Shown: one piece after another, positions 45,117-54,431 of the stretch
Layout: every line of letters starts with the position of its first letter
Numbering within the stretch: the stretch's first letter is position 1
Assembly (NCBI GenBank): GCA_038363925.1
Contig: JAQQWL010000018.1
Location: forward strand, 806,001 to 870,000
Direction: 5' to 3'
DNA length: 64,000 bases
DNA from: Apiospora phragmitis
Taxonomy: Eukaryota > Ascomycota > Sordariomycetes > Amphisphaeriales > Apiosporaceae
The notes under the pieces: model-generated
The model's database searches: none
The model's input: only the letters and a program-made list of their open reading frames with translations
Told to the model about the DNA's origin: nothing
Position numbers and translations under genes: made by a program

Positions 45117-45375
45117 ATGTCATCCCACAGTGAGTTACTTGCCTGATCATGGGTGTATAGTGGTTGACTTTTTACAAGGCATCTTCGACGTCCTAACAAA
45201 GTTCGAAGCACTATTACGCCAGTTTGAGGATGAAGACCTACAGCACGAGGACACGGCTATGGAGTTCAGCGATTTGTACCTAATGGCACAGGAGTACTAC
45301 AGCTCTCTTGATTATCCGCACCAGCTGAATTTGATGGACATGTTCGCGAGGAGTTCTTGCTTTATCAGGTTCTAG
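45117..45375 (+). CDS. Unknown duplicated acidic protein, copy 2
   Basis: Exons 45117-45129 and 45179-45375 give 69 aa. The 49-bp intron has a consensus GTGAGT donor and an ACAAG acceptor. The protein starts MSSHSIFDVLTKFEALLRQF and has the acidic run FEDEDLQHEDTAMEF. It differs from copy 1 by about nine residues. The start codon, TATA box and donor are all conserved, which supports a real gene. It is followed at once by a long frame in another phase (45376-45973), probably part of the same ancestral protein. Confidence 0.5.
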
Positions 45376-45973
45376 TCACAACACTACGGGCAAGCCGAAG
45401 CGGCTAGTCACCAGAACCAGGGGTTATCTGCCCGAACATGGCTCTGGACACTGGGTTACGCTCTGGATAACTGAAGGCGGCACCGCGGGTGGCAGTCCAC
45501 TGAACACATTGGCATGCTTCTGGCCCCGGAGCGATCACTTCATCTTAGGAGTCACCATGGTAGCCTACCTAGCACCAATACAAGCGGAAATTGTCATAAG
45601 CAGCGGTTGTAAGCAGCAGATATATGTTACTGATCCCGCCCAAATAGTCAATGAGCAAGTGAGAAAGGAAGGACGTCAAATAGATGGGGCTTTTGCAGAT
45701 CAGTTGCTCCACAATCGGGGGGATCTCTGCCAAACCGGGTTTGGGTTTCCGACCGTATATCCACATTTGACATGGTCAAAGATTTGGACTCCCCCTATTA
45801 TAACCAGAGCAAAACGAAAGAGGCCCAGGAAGATACTCCGGGCACTGCAAGGATACGAGAAGACACGGAGCCCAGATAATTTGTCTACCCCTAGAGTGGA
45901 TACCGAGGACGGGCCGAGCCGTCCTCGGAGTCGAGGTGCGCCGCTTTCGAATGGAACCAGAATTATCCAGTAA
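45376..45973 (+). CDS. Downstream open frame of duplicated gene, copy 2
   Basis: The frame is open from about 45345 through a stop near 45973, with no ATG near its start. It reads TTGKPKRLVTRTRGYLPEHG, then CFWPRSDHFILGVTM, IQAEIVISSGCKQQIYVTD and a basic tail RAKRKRPRKIL. Copy 1 is broken in the same region, so this copy is nearer to the ancestral state. How it joins to 45117-45375 is unclear: a 1-nt shift or an unseen intron is needed. Family not recognised. The 3' end runs into the decayed MADS-like copy. Confidence 0.4.
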
Positions 45974-46530
45974 CATACAGTGGTGCCTTTTGCTGCTTAA
46001 GCTTGAACACTCTCGTGGGCGGTTTCCGGTCCTGGCTTCCATAGTTGCCCGCAGAGTCGGAAGAGCAGCAATGGCGCACTAGCGCGACTAGCGGGCCAGG
46101 TCCCCTGGAAAGCAGCGTGGTGACCCCGCGTCATTCGGGTCAACTGCCCAATCTCGAGAACTTCTCCTCTGTAAGAGAAGCTGGGCCAGAAATCTTTTTC
46201 GAATCCTTTTCGCCAACATGGCTCCTGGGACCAGACCAGCAAGTGCCCTGGCGAGATCACTTCCACCCAACTCGAGCTCATCATGTCAGCTACATTTCAC
46301 ACCCGCAAGCTAGCACTTGCTATATCTACCGTTCCGCGAGACGCTATTGTAGCTCAATGGACATTCAGAAACACGCCTCAAGAAGGCCCAGAAATTTGAC
46401 GGAGCCGCTTTGAATAGCTAGATGTCCATGGCCGACGCGCGACCTCGGGCGGTACTGCGACATCTTCAGCGCGCTCGCGTACTAGAACCCGACGCACGAG
46501 CGGTGGGACACGGCCGCGAGGCGGGATCGA
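45950..46530 (+). pseudogene. Decayed copy of the MADS-like gene, promoter and first exon
   Basis: This stretch matches the reverse complement of about 49175-49835: promoter blocks (GCAATGGCGCACTAGCGC, AACTCRAGCTCATCATGTCA, CACTTGCTATATCTACG) and then the coding segment for DLGRYCDIFSALAY. A TGG codon of the intact gene is TAG here, a G-to-A transition, and the segment around the start codon is rearranged. The rest of the gene is missing. Confidence 0.8.
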
Positions 46531-46979
46531 GCTGCAAGTTGTTTTACAAGCACCGTGCGAAAAGTGCGACTGTGAAAGCAGAACTAGGATCTCGTATTGT
46601 TTGGAGTAGAGATAGGAACACTGAAGGGGGTAGTGTCGGAGTAGCAGCACAGTAGTAGCTCCTTGTCTCGTGGTTTCTGCTCTAATGCAGGTGTGGGAAG
46701 TATGCGACGGAATAGGATGGCACATACGCCTGCTGGTATTGTACATATAGCCTCACATTGTACCGACGAAGGAAGCTGGAGGGCTTTGTCAGTATTACGA
46801 ACCGCAGACAACTATTATAAAGAGGGAACATAATTAAAGAAATATCTTGGCCATACTGAATAAGCCTTAGCCTATACATCTTTGAGTAATTGATGTTCTT
46901 CCCTTTTCTCTTCACCTTCCTCTACTAACCAGTAAACCTCGAAACCCTGTTCTTCGTAACTTCAAGGACGGCCAAGACG

Positions 46980-47480
46980 ATGGAAGACCAGCTGCTTCCC
47001 AGCACTGTGCCCGCTGCACAGTCCACAGGTCCCGAAAGAAGACGCCAGACGAATCGCGATGCAGCTAGGGCTACTCGTGCACGAAAGGCAGAAGATATTT
47101 CACAGATGAAGGCGACAATAGAGGTACTGCGTGATGAGATACGGAAGATGAGAACGGAAATCAGCGATCTGACTCTGCTCATCATCAAGACCCCTAATCT
47201 GCATTTCGCTGGTTCGGGGTCGATTGACCCTGCTTTACTTGCGCCTGCAGGATTTCCAAATACGTACAATATGGGCGACCTATCCGACCTCTGTCCGCCA
47301 TGGCCCCGTACGATGAATTCAGCACTTTTCGGAGATGGCGCGGAGTGTAGTGTACGATGGCCTGAGGAGATCATCAGCGATAGAGCGAACTCTGCGGACA
47401 GTAATGCTGTGGCCTCTATGAAACAGTCGGTTGACACGCCATCTTTGCTGCCCGACAGCAGTGTCGAGAGGCTGGCCTAG
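46980..47480 (+). CDS. bZIP-like transcription factor (166 aa)
   Basis: Single exon from the ATG at 46980. The basic region is at residues about 18-36 (RRRQTNRDAARATRARKAED), matching the N-x-x-A-A-x-x-x-R bZIP signature, followed by a leucine/isoleucine heptad run (ISQMKATIEVLRDEIRKMRT). The spacing between the conserved Arg and the first zipper position is about normal. The C-terminal half is acidic and polar and could be an activation region. The frame stops at 47480, and homology to the repeat block at 12665 begins immediately after; thus the original 3' end may have been replaced. It is a short protein compared with typical fungal bZIPs. Confidence 0.65.
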   Translation: MEDQLLPSTVPAAQSTGPERRRQTNRDAARATRARKAEDISQMKATIEVLRDEIRKMRTEISDLTLLIIKTPNLHFAGSGSIDPALLAPAGFPNTYNMGDLSDLCPPWPRTMNSALFGDGAECSVRWPEEIISDRANSADSNAVASMKQSVDTPSLLPDSSVERLA

Positions 47481-48265
47481 CCTTGTATGGAGATGACAAA
47501 CGGTGGAGGTGCGCATGGCAATGCTTCCGTGTTGTAAAGTTGCATGCAACACTGCAGTAGATGGAGGTTTCGGCAAGCTGGCACTGAGACATCCTACAGA
47601 GTACGGGAAAGAAACCTTACGGCCTCGGCGGCAAAATAGCTGTTAGAATATAGAAATGAAGGTCTACTACCTGTATTGAAGGTTGATTGTTGTGACTGTA
47701 ACCATTGTATGAAAGCTATTGTTGTTCGGCTCACGTGCCAAAAGAGCATGAATATTGAACGGTGGAAGAAGCGAGTTAAGGGGGTGGCTCCTACGTCAGC
47801 CACAGGAGAAAGTGGCTGTGCTACATGGGCCGGGCTTCTAGTTCAATTGCAGGCAGAGCTCCAAACCGCCTGGACGACAAATCGACTTTTCCCCTGCTTT
47901 CGTGTTTACCCATAATCAGTTGATTGACTGCCACTGTCAGAGGGCCGTCACACTCGAAGTCATCCGGAACGGTCTATCTGAGTCTAATGACCTTGGCGGA
48001 GGTCAGACGACAACTGTCTCTGTAGTCAGTCTCTGTAATCTATAGTCGCTTGGCTTCTCGTTCAATTGTAAGCAGAGAACAAATGTAATGGCTAAGTTCT
48101 AAGTATCCGATTATATGAAACTGCCACAAAAAGGACGGTTCTTCCTAACGCGCCGGCATCGCTTGACGACCGATACCATGAGCCGAAGCTCCGACAGCAT
48201 GGAAGAAGCGAGCACAGCAGTTGCGGGGATAAGCTCTCGATTTAGTCATGGCAGGATGAAGACCT
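47481..48265 (+). repeat. Microexon-family unit, 3' flank only (copy E)
   Basis: Aligns with 12665-13240 and, inverted, with about 63000-63215. Shared anchors include GAAGCGAGTTAAGGGGGTGG, TTCTAGTTCAATTRCAGGCA and the GACCGATACCATGAG block. It carries an insertion (47877-48082) corresponding to the dispersed repeat of 18297-18470, bounded by near-repeats of the TTCAATTG...GCAGAG block. Confidence 0.75.
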
Positions 48266-48294
48266 ATTCCGAGAACTGTACAAGTGCTACTTCT

Positions 48295-49333
48295 TCAGCC
48301 GAACTGCATGCCGCCAAGACTCGTTCGAAGGTCCTCCAGCATTCCCACCATCTTCTTCGCCAGGGTGTCCCGCTGTAACTTGCGCCTGTAGTCCTTGTAG
48401 TAGTCTGGCGCGCGCCCGCCGCATTCTGCACAGACCCTCTTGGACGGCCTCCCTGTGACAGCTTTGCGCACTGCCGTGGTTGGGTCGACATGGTCGACGC
48501 CAAGGCCTTCTAGCCGCCACCTGGCTATCCCAACGTGCAGCTCTCTGCAACGACGCACCCATCGCACTGTGGTCGGCGTATCTTGTGGGTGCTGGCCGAG
48601 CTCCTGCATTCGTCGCGGCGGTCGGCGCGGTGTTCGTAATAAAGCTGGGCTCGGTGCGGGCGGGCTGCCGCTCTACTGTCGGTTGGGAACCTGGAGTGCC
48701 TGCTGTATGATGAGCGTCAACAGTCAGTCGACTATGTAGTCAATAGACGAGAATCATGCTTACCTTGCGGCCTTCGCGGCGAAGGCTGCTGCCTCGGACC
48801 TTTCTGTCTCGTGGGACGGTTGGGAATGACAGTCCCGCCGTCCTCGTCGGGGATGATGTCGTAGACAGACAGAGGCTCTGCCGCGGCAGCGGGAACTGCT
48901 GCAACATACTCGGGATCGGTTTCGTACTCGGCATCCGCGTCGCTGCCTATGCCAGCAACGGCATTCGCGTCGTCGCTGGCGTCCGCCTGGGCCTCGAAAT
49001 TGATGGCTTCGACTTGGCCGCTCGATCGTGTCGCTCGGCCGTTGCTCGGCCTCGCATGGCAGGCGACTGATTGATGAAACTGCGGCTGTCAGCAACGGAG
49101 TGGGATAAACTCGACGGAACGGTAACCGGGACATGGGGACGGACAATCCTGTTGAGGTCCGGCACGCGCTGCCCGCGTGGGACGTGCATCGCCGTCTCCA
49201 TCCGCTCGTGCGTCGGGTTCCAGTACGCAAGCGCGCTGAAGACATCGCAGTACCGCCCGAGGTCTTTTGTCTTGTTCTGTAGCGACAAGCCGCTCTTGCG
49301 AACCTTGTCTTTCTGCGCCTTGGTGTGGGCCAT
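48295..49333 (-). CDS. MADS-box-like protein, multi-exon
   Basis: Minus strand, ATG at 49333. Exon 1 encodes KVRKSGLSLQNKTKDLGRYC and then DVFSALAYWNPTHERMETAM, which follows the spacing of SRF/MADS-type DNA-binding helices and beta strands (K..L..K...L...CDV..AL). An intron of about 47 bp (about 49080-49126) leads to exon 2 (to 48764), an acidic region ending near VYDIIPDEDGGTVIPNRP. Intron 2 has donor GTAAGC at 48763 and acceptor CATACAG near 48705. The last exon most likely uses the frame with VRWVRRCRELHVGIARWRLE and CAECGGRAPDYYKDYRRKL, ending at 48295, which may need one more intron (donor GTAGAG). A MADS assignment is tentative; the overall frame is coding-like. Confidence 0.5.
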
Positions 49334-50225
49334 GACGGAGGCCTAGCTACTAATACGGTTCGGGTAACTTGCTGGACTCTCTTGGAGCATATTCCTGGTG
49401 TCCATGGAGCTTCAATAGCGTCCCGCGTAACGTAGATATAGCAAGTGCTGGTTTGCGGGTGCGAAACGTTGATGACATGATGAGCTTGAGTTGGGCGAGC
49501 GTCGCCAGGGGAGCTGCCAATCCGATTCCGAACCCATGTTGGCGAGAGGTTGAGGAGAAGTTCTTTCGCAGTTCAGGAGGATTGGGCAGTTGGCCCTAAA
49601 ATGACGCGGGGTCGCGAACCAACTCTACACTAATAACGGTGAGTTCTAGACCTGGCCCACTGGTTGTGCTAGTGCGCTAGTGCGCCATTGCTACTCTTCC
49701 CACGCTGCACTCCAACATCTGCAGGGCAACTATAAAGTCAAGACCGGAAATAGCGCGCGAGGATCTTCGAGCTCTCGACGGATGCGGCGAAAGGAGAATA
49801 CGCTGCTGGATGATTCAGGTCCGAGGCAACCGGCCTCTAGGTCGGAATGGTACAAGCGGAGCGGGGGAAACATCAGGCTCTCTCCTGCGCACCAGAACAT
49901 GGGTTGCATCACAAGCCGTCCGTTGAGCATAAAATAATTCAATAGACCTGTGATCAAGTTATGGATGCATAAGAAAAAGATAACAAAGCTAAAAATCGGC
50001 TCTGATACATGCGAGCATGGCGGGGTACATGGTATCAGCAGCTACAATTCAACATAGTGCTCGCTTCAATTGTGACCTGCGTTATTAGCTGCCAATCATT
50101 CCGGTTCTATTCATCTTGCGGGGTAACTACAAGTAACTCTACCAGCCAGTGTCATTCTGTCACTCACAGCCATTCACCTTCGCTAATTCTCTCGTGATTT
50201 CCCACGTCAATCACAAGTAATAAAC
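49334..50225. other. Promoter of the MADS-like gene and spacer
   Basis: Positions 49334-49835 form the inverted partner of 45950-46390 and so contain a duplicated promoter region. The rest (49836-50225) shows no coding signal. Confidence 0.55.
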
Positions 50226-50945
50226 ATGCCTATCGAACCCATCGTCGGCCCCGCCGTCGGCTTTCGGGTTGAAGTCCACGACGACAGACATCAATGCAAC
50301 AACAATACGTTTCGTAGAAATCGCAGCATGACACCCCGAGACCCCCAGCGTCCGCTGGACCCCGGTGCGTTTTGGGATCATCTGACCCTGGAACACCGAG
50401 AGGGTCCTTTGATATCTTTCACTCGCTCTTGGCGACGGGCGATGAAACGAAGAGAGGAATTTATAGGCAAAGGCGCAAGAGACGTCGTTGTCATCGCAGT
50501 CTGGCTTCGAGAATTGACATTATACGACGCTTTCGATGTCGCACAGGCTGTTGAGATTCCGCATGAAAAGCGGGGGATCTACCTAGACGAGATCCTTCTT
50601 CATGGCGAGGTGTCCAGCGATGATTACCGCATCTTGGCAACTTTTCATGGAACTAATCCAGCGGTAAATATGGATTTGACCTTGTCATTCGACAGTTCAA
50701 TGACATCTGGCGCGCTGGCTAAGCAACAACTACCCAGCAAGATAAGCTCTTGCTTGGAGATTCCACCAGACCCAGTCTTTGAAGACGGTGTTGATACAGA
50801 TGAGGCACTTCGGCGCAAGATGATCGATTCTACTGGTGTGATGGACGTCGTCAAATACACTCATCTCGGTCTGTCTATGATTGATCAACCATACATTATG
50901 AGAGAAGAAGGCTCTACAACAAACTTTTACCTGAGATTCCCCTGA
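50226..50945 (+). CDS. DUF7587-like protein (239 aa)
   Basis: Single intact exon. The core (residues about 45-160) has the pattern of fungal DUF7587-type domains: a short strand with PLISFTRSWRRAMKRREEFI, a second strand VVVIAVWLREL, then a helix and YLDEILLHGEVSSDDYRILA. Such domains resemble compact enzyme-like folds, possibly related to ADP-ribosyltransferases, but no catalytic triad can be pointed to here. The C-terminal part is acidic and ends NFYLRFP. It is a member of an expanded, lineage-specific fungal family. No signal peptide is present. Confidence 0.5.
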   Translation: MPIEPIVGPAVGFRVEVHDDRHQCNNNTFRRNRSMTPRDPQRPLDPGAFWDHLTLEHREGPLISFTRSWRRAMKRREEFIGKGARDVVVIAVWLRELTLYDAFDVAQAVEIPHEKRGIYLDEILLHGEVSSDDYRILATFHGTNPAVNMDLTLSFDSSMTSGALAKQQLPSKISSCLEIPPDPVFEDGVDTDEALRRKMIDSTGVMDVVKYTHLGLSMIDQPYIMREEGSTTNFYLRFP

Positions 50946-51174
50946 GACTTGGCCCATGGATGCTTACGTATCTTTATGGTATGATAGGGACAGAGAGTGT
51001 CGACATGCAGAACTGGCAGAGGCGGGATCCGGACAAATGATATTTGACGGGAGTTCTCCATTATGATCAACTCATGTATGTCTGATGCTCGAGATGCGAC
51101 TTGTGCCTGGCGAATTCCGCTATGGAACAACCATTTGTTTAACTCCAATTCCATATTTCTTTACTTAGAGGGCA

Positions 51175-51333
51175 GGGCAATGATGTTATGTGTGAGAGGA
51201 GATCATTGGTAGTACGTGCTAAAAGGGACGTCATGGCTTCGCTCATAGGGTCTAGGCTTAGTCGTGCAAGCGCGGTCGTATCCATGGCTCGTTTGGTACC
51301 TGACTCACATGAGGGATCCAACCCAGTTGCCAT
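51175..51333 (-). pseudogene. Truncated cyclin gene copy
   Basis: The frame starts MATGLDPSCESGTKRAMDTT, matching the cyclin at 5928, with substitutions. Homology ends about residue 50 (around DLLSHIT), before the cyclin box. The remainder is unrelated DNA. Duplication breakpoint truncation is the simplest reading. Confidence 0.85.
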
Positions 51334-51748
51334 GCTTCTTACACTGCGACTTTCCTCACTCGCCTAAGCCCTAAGGACACAGATCTGACGAGATGCCCAT
51401 CTATATGAGTTGGAAAACTGCAACTATACTATGGCGCTTTTTGGCAATTTTGAGACAGGAGCCAACTTTTACCTAGATCGACTTTTAGTGCTAGATGTGC
51501 CTACTGTGACCCGAATCGGATATAGTGTAAACGGCAAAAGCCTATTCAGGGCTACGTCGTCAATAATGCCGCTACCCAGCCGGTGCTGTTACGCCATAAC
51601 CGGAATAGGGGAGCGGAATCCACATAAAAGCGCCTTCCAGACACGGTTCTACACAAGCTTCCCACTAGTACATACCGTACAGAACTATGGTCGCACATCG
51701 CAGCTTTTCGTCAGGATAGATTATATATGACGAAAGGAAACATAAAAT

Positions 51749-52186
51749 ATGGCAACGCAAGATCTTACATCAGCTTTGAAAGGCTTGGGGATCCGAACAC
51801 ATTGGTCATTGAATCTAGTCGTAGTGCAGGTTCTCTACACTCTACAAACGCCTAATGCTGTATTCCATGGCGTGTTAGCCGAGAACAAGGAGCGTTTGCT
51901 GGAGGACGGGCCGAACGTGGACTTGCTCTGGGTATGCGAACGAGATGGTTCTGTGGCCGTATGGCTGGAGAGCCAGCAGCGGCCCGCAATCAGGGAGGGC
52001 CAATCAGATCATAATATGGATGCGGTGATAGGGCACTACGACAGCAGAAGTGGATTCCTAGACTACTCTGTAAAGTGGATTGGGTACGAATGCCCAACCT
52101 GGGAGTCGGAGCAGGATCTAGACGCGTATACTACTTTTCTAGACCAATACTGGGCTACTTTACAGCATCGAAACTTGGTCGATTGA
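51749..52186 (+). CDS. Small chromodomain protein, copy 2
   Basis: The product is 145 aa, nearly identical to copy 1 (4866-5294), with a three-residue longer tail (LVD). The chromodomain keeps AVIGHYDSRSG, YSVKWIGYECPTWES and FLDQYWATL, so the aromatic cage is preserved. The coding frame is intact. Its divergent partner cyclin is truncated, and the shared 415-bp upstream region lacks the LTR present in copy 1. Confidence 0.8.
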   Translation: MATQDLTSALKGLGIRTHWSLNLVVVQVLYTLQTPNAVFHGVLAENKERLLEDGPNVDLLWVCERDGSVAVWLESQQRPAIREGQSDHNMDAVIGHYDSRSGFLDYSVKWIGYECPTWESEQDLDAYTTFLDQYWATLQHRNLVD

Positions 52187-52319
52187 GCGGTTTTGGGTCT
52201 GGGACAGGGGATGGAGTACTCAGAGGCGGAAGCACTGCAGGACGCCTAATATCGACAGAAGCTACAAGCTAGCTGAAAGACAATGTACATAGTATAGGGG
52301 AAGTCGTACAATCTGTGGT

Positions 52320-52375
52320 AAGATTGTCAGTAGTATCGAAATTGAAGGTTTACTACCTGTATTGAAGGTTGATTA
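52320..52375 (+). repeat. Short dispersed block, third copy
   Basis: AAGGTTTACTACCTGTATTG followed by AAGGTTGAT is shared with 47665-47690 and, more loosely, with 12820-12853. It marks the start of the 3' flank of the microexon units, so an eroded unit fragment may lie here. Confidence 0.6.
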
Positions 52376-52544
52376 CTCATTGGCACTGTCTTGCTGGGAC
52401 TTGGACAAACTTTCTGGTTCCTCCTTGTAAGTTGTTCCAAGCGCCATGAAATACAGCTGACTCACTAGAACTTTAGGTTTTATTATGTTCTTTGGTGATC
52501 GTAGTCGCGATCGAACAGTGGGAGTCTGCTCATGACGGATCCCT

Positions 52545-53103
52545 ACAGGAGGTGGGCGCGTCCTACAAAGTTGTCATGATAGGTAAGCACCGGGGTGGGC
52601 AAATCAGTCGCCATCCAACACGCGAAGGGCCCTGATTTCATCGCAGTAAGTGTTCAATCCTAGATCTTCTGGGAAGGCACACCCGATTAATGTGCTATGT
52701 TATTCAGTATAATCCAAGCTACAGCTATAGCCCTATGATACTGTCAACACACTGGGTTGCATGCAATAGCGATTTGCTGCATGTTACGGACACTGGAGAT
52801 TGCGAAGAAGATAAAGTGTCCCTGAGTGGATTCGACGGCGGTATTGTCGTCATCGACGTCCGGCGGAGATCATCATTGACGCATATTATCAAATGGGCAG
52901 CAAATCACAGACTAGACTCGAAGCCAGTACTCTTACTTGGAATGGGGAAGCGGGCAGTGTCGGGTAGTGAAGTGACAAAACGAGAGGTGACGAACTTTGC
53001 TCGTAAACAGAAGTGGAAATGCATGGAGGAAAAGAAAGACGGTAAAGCACCGTTCGACTGTTTAGCTAAGATGATTCAGTATTCGCGGAGGTTCGAGATC
53101 TAG
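52545..53103 (+). pseudogene. Ras-like small GTPase, disrupted
   Basis: Exon 1 reads ASYKVVMIG, then after a 1-nt shift TGVGKSVAIQHAKGPDFIA, which together are strand 1 and the P-loop of a Ras-type GTPase. A GTAAGT donor at 52649 and an acceptor before YNPSYSYSPMI (switch I region) join exon 2. Exon 2 has DTGDCEED in the place of DTAGQEE and LLLGMGKRAV in the place of the NKxD loop. The G1 frame is broken and the G3 and G4 motifs are degenerate, so a working GTPase is unlikely. It ends at 53103, with no CAAX box, right before the LINE. Confidence 0.7.
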
Positions 53104-53212
53104 GACCTAGCAAAAATCGGTGGAACTTTTTAATTTATCTTTGCTCAATTATTTATTATTCCATTACTGAGAGGGGAGTTGGATAAAAAGGCGGCGGGTG
53201 CCCAACGAGACA

Positions 53213-54431
53213 ATGGAGGACCGTGCAGAGATGGAGATCGTGGTGGACGCGCCAAACTCTATCGCGACGTCGGTCAAACGAGCAAAGCGGGCGAAGCCCA
53301 GCGCCAAAGCACGAGAGGCGCTACTCTCGAATGAAGGCGACAATGGAGCAGAGACAAGCTCGAGCAACAATGGAGTCATCGGACCGGAGATGCTGCAGCG
53401 CATCTACGAGCTTGTGGCCAGCTCCCAGAACGAGATCCACGATTCCCGCACCGAGATCCGAGACCTGAAAGAGATCATCAACAACCAGCAGGCAATCATC
53501 CAGCGGCTCACCGCCGAGCTTCAAAATGTCACCCAGCAATTGGAAGAACTCAAGAACGGCGCAGCCCTCGCCGGCAGCGCCCAGACGAGCCCTCAGGCCT
53601 CCTACGCGCAAGTCGCACGCACGCCCCCGACGAGCCAGCCGAGCAACGTACGCACGCTTACCTCGATGAACACGACACCCTCCACGTTTACCGATACCTT
53701 GTACTGCACCATCGACACATCCAGAATGGAGGACGACAAACGGGCGGCTGTGACCGCCGGAACGGTTCGAGCCGCTGTCGAGAAGGAGATGCGAGCGACG
53801 GGAGAACAGAAGGACTGGCGATGCCGCGCCGTGACCATGGACCCCAGGAAGCCCCAACGCATCAAGATTGTCTGCCGAGATGAGACTGAGCACCGACTAG
53901 TCAAGCAAGCCGCCGAGAAGACGAACGCGTCAGGAGCTCGCGTCCTGCGAGACGAACTATACCCGATCAAGGTGGACAGCGTCAGGCGCACAGCAGTCCT
54001 CAACGAAAACGACGAGGTCCGAGACGGAGCGGCCGAGGCATTCGGACAAGAGAACGAGACGACAGTCGCCAAGGTGGCATGGCTGAGCCGGAAAGACAAC
54101 GGGAAGGCATACGGTTCCATGGTCGTCTACCTGACGAAGGCGGCCGAGGCGCGGAAGTTCCTCGAGGAAGGTTTCTTTCACGCCGGAGGCGAGTCAGGCT
54201 ACACGAGGGTCTTCGAGCGACGAGAGCGGCCGGAGACAGTGCTACAACTGCCAGCAGGTGGGACACAAGGCATTCCAGTGCAAAAATGCCCGGACCTGCG
54301 GGCGATGCGCGAAGCAGGGACACAGCCACCACGGCTGCGAGGCAACCGTTCTAAAGTGCGTCCCGTGCGGAGGACCACACGAGTCGTTTAGCCGACACTG
54401 TCCGAAGCTATACCCATCGAACCATGACTAG
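53213..54431 (+). pseudogene. LINE ORF1 (Gag-like, zinc knuckles)
   Basis: From the ATG at 53213: a basic start, a coiled coil (EIRDLKEIINNQQAIIQRLT), an RRM-like middle and then CCHC zinc knuckles. The knuckles CYNCQQVGHKAFQC, CGRCAKQGHSHHGC and CVPCGGPHESFSRHC are in a different frame from the first 340 codons, so one frameshift lies near 54235. In the zinc-knuckle frame the ORF ends with TAG at 54429-54431, overlapping the ORF2 start ATG at 54424 within ATGACTAG. That overlap suits stop-restart translation as used by several LINEs. Confidence 0.8.

Larger units (their letters stand above)
44729..45801 (+). repeat. Direct segmental duplication, copy 2
   Basis: Paralogue of 8410-9488, same orientation, including the TATA box, leader, small intron and both coding parts. 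This copy lacks the 12-bp deletion of copy 1 and keeps longer open frames. Confidence 0.9.
51175..52186 (-). repeat. Inverted segmental duplication, copy 2
   Basis: Inverted paralogue of 4866-6075. It contains the truncated cyclin start, the promoter region without the LTR, and an intact chromodomain gene. Confidence 0.9.

Noticed and set aside
45950..49835. Inverted arms as terminal inverted repeats of a DNA transposon carrying bZIP and MADS-like genes
   Set aside because: The arms run into the coding start of the MADS-like gene, show no target duplication and no transposase lies between them; an inverted gene duplication is simpler.
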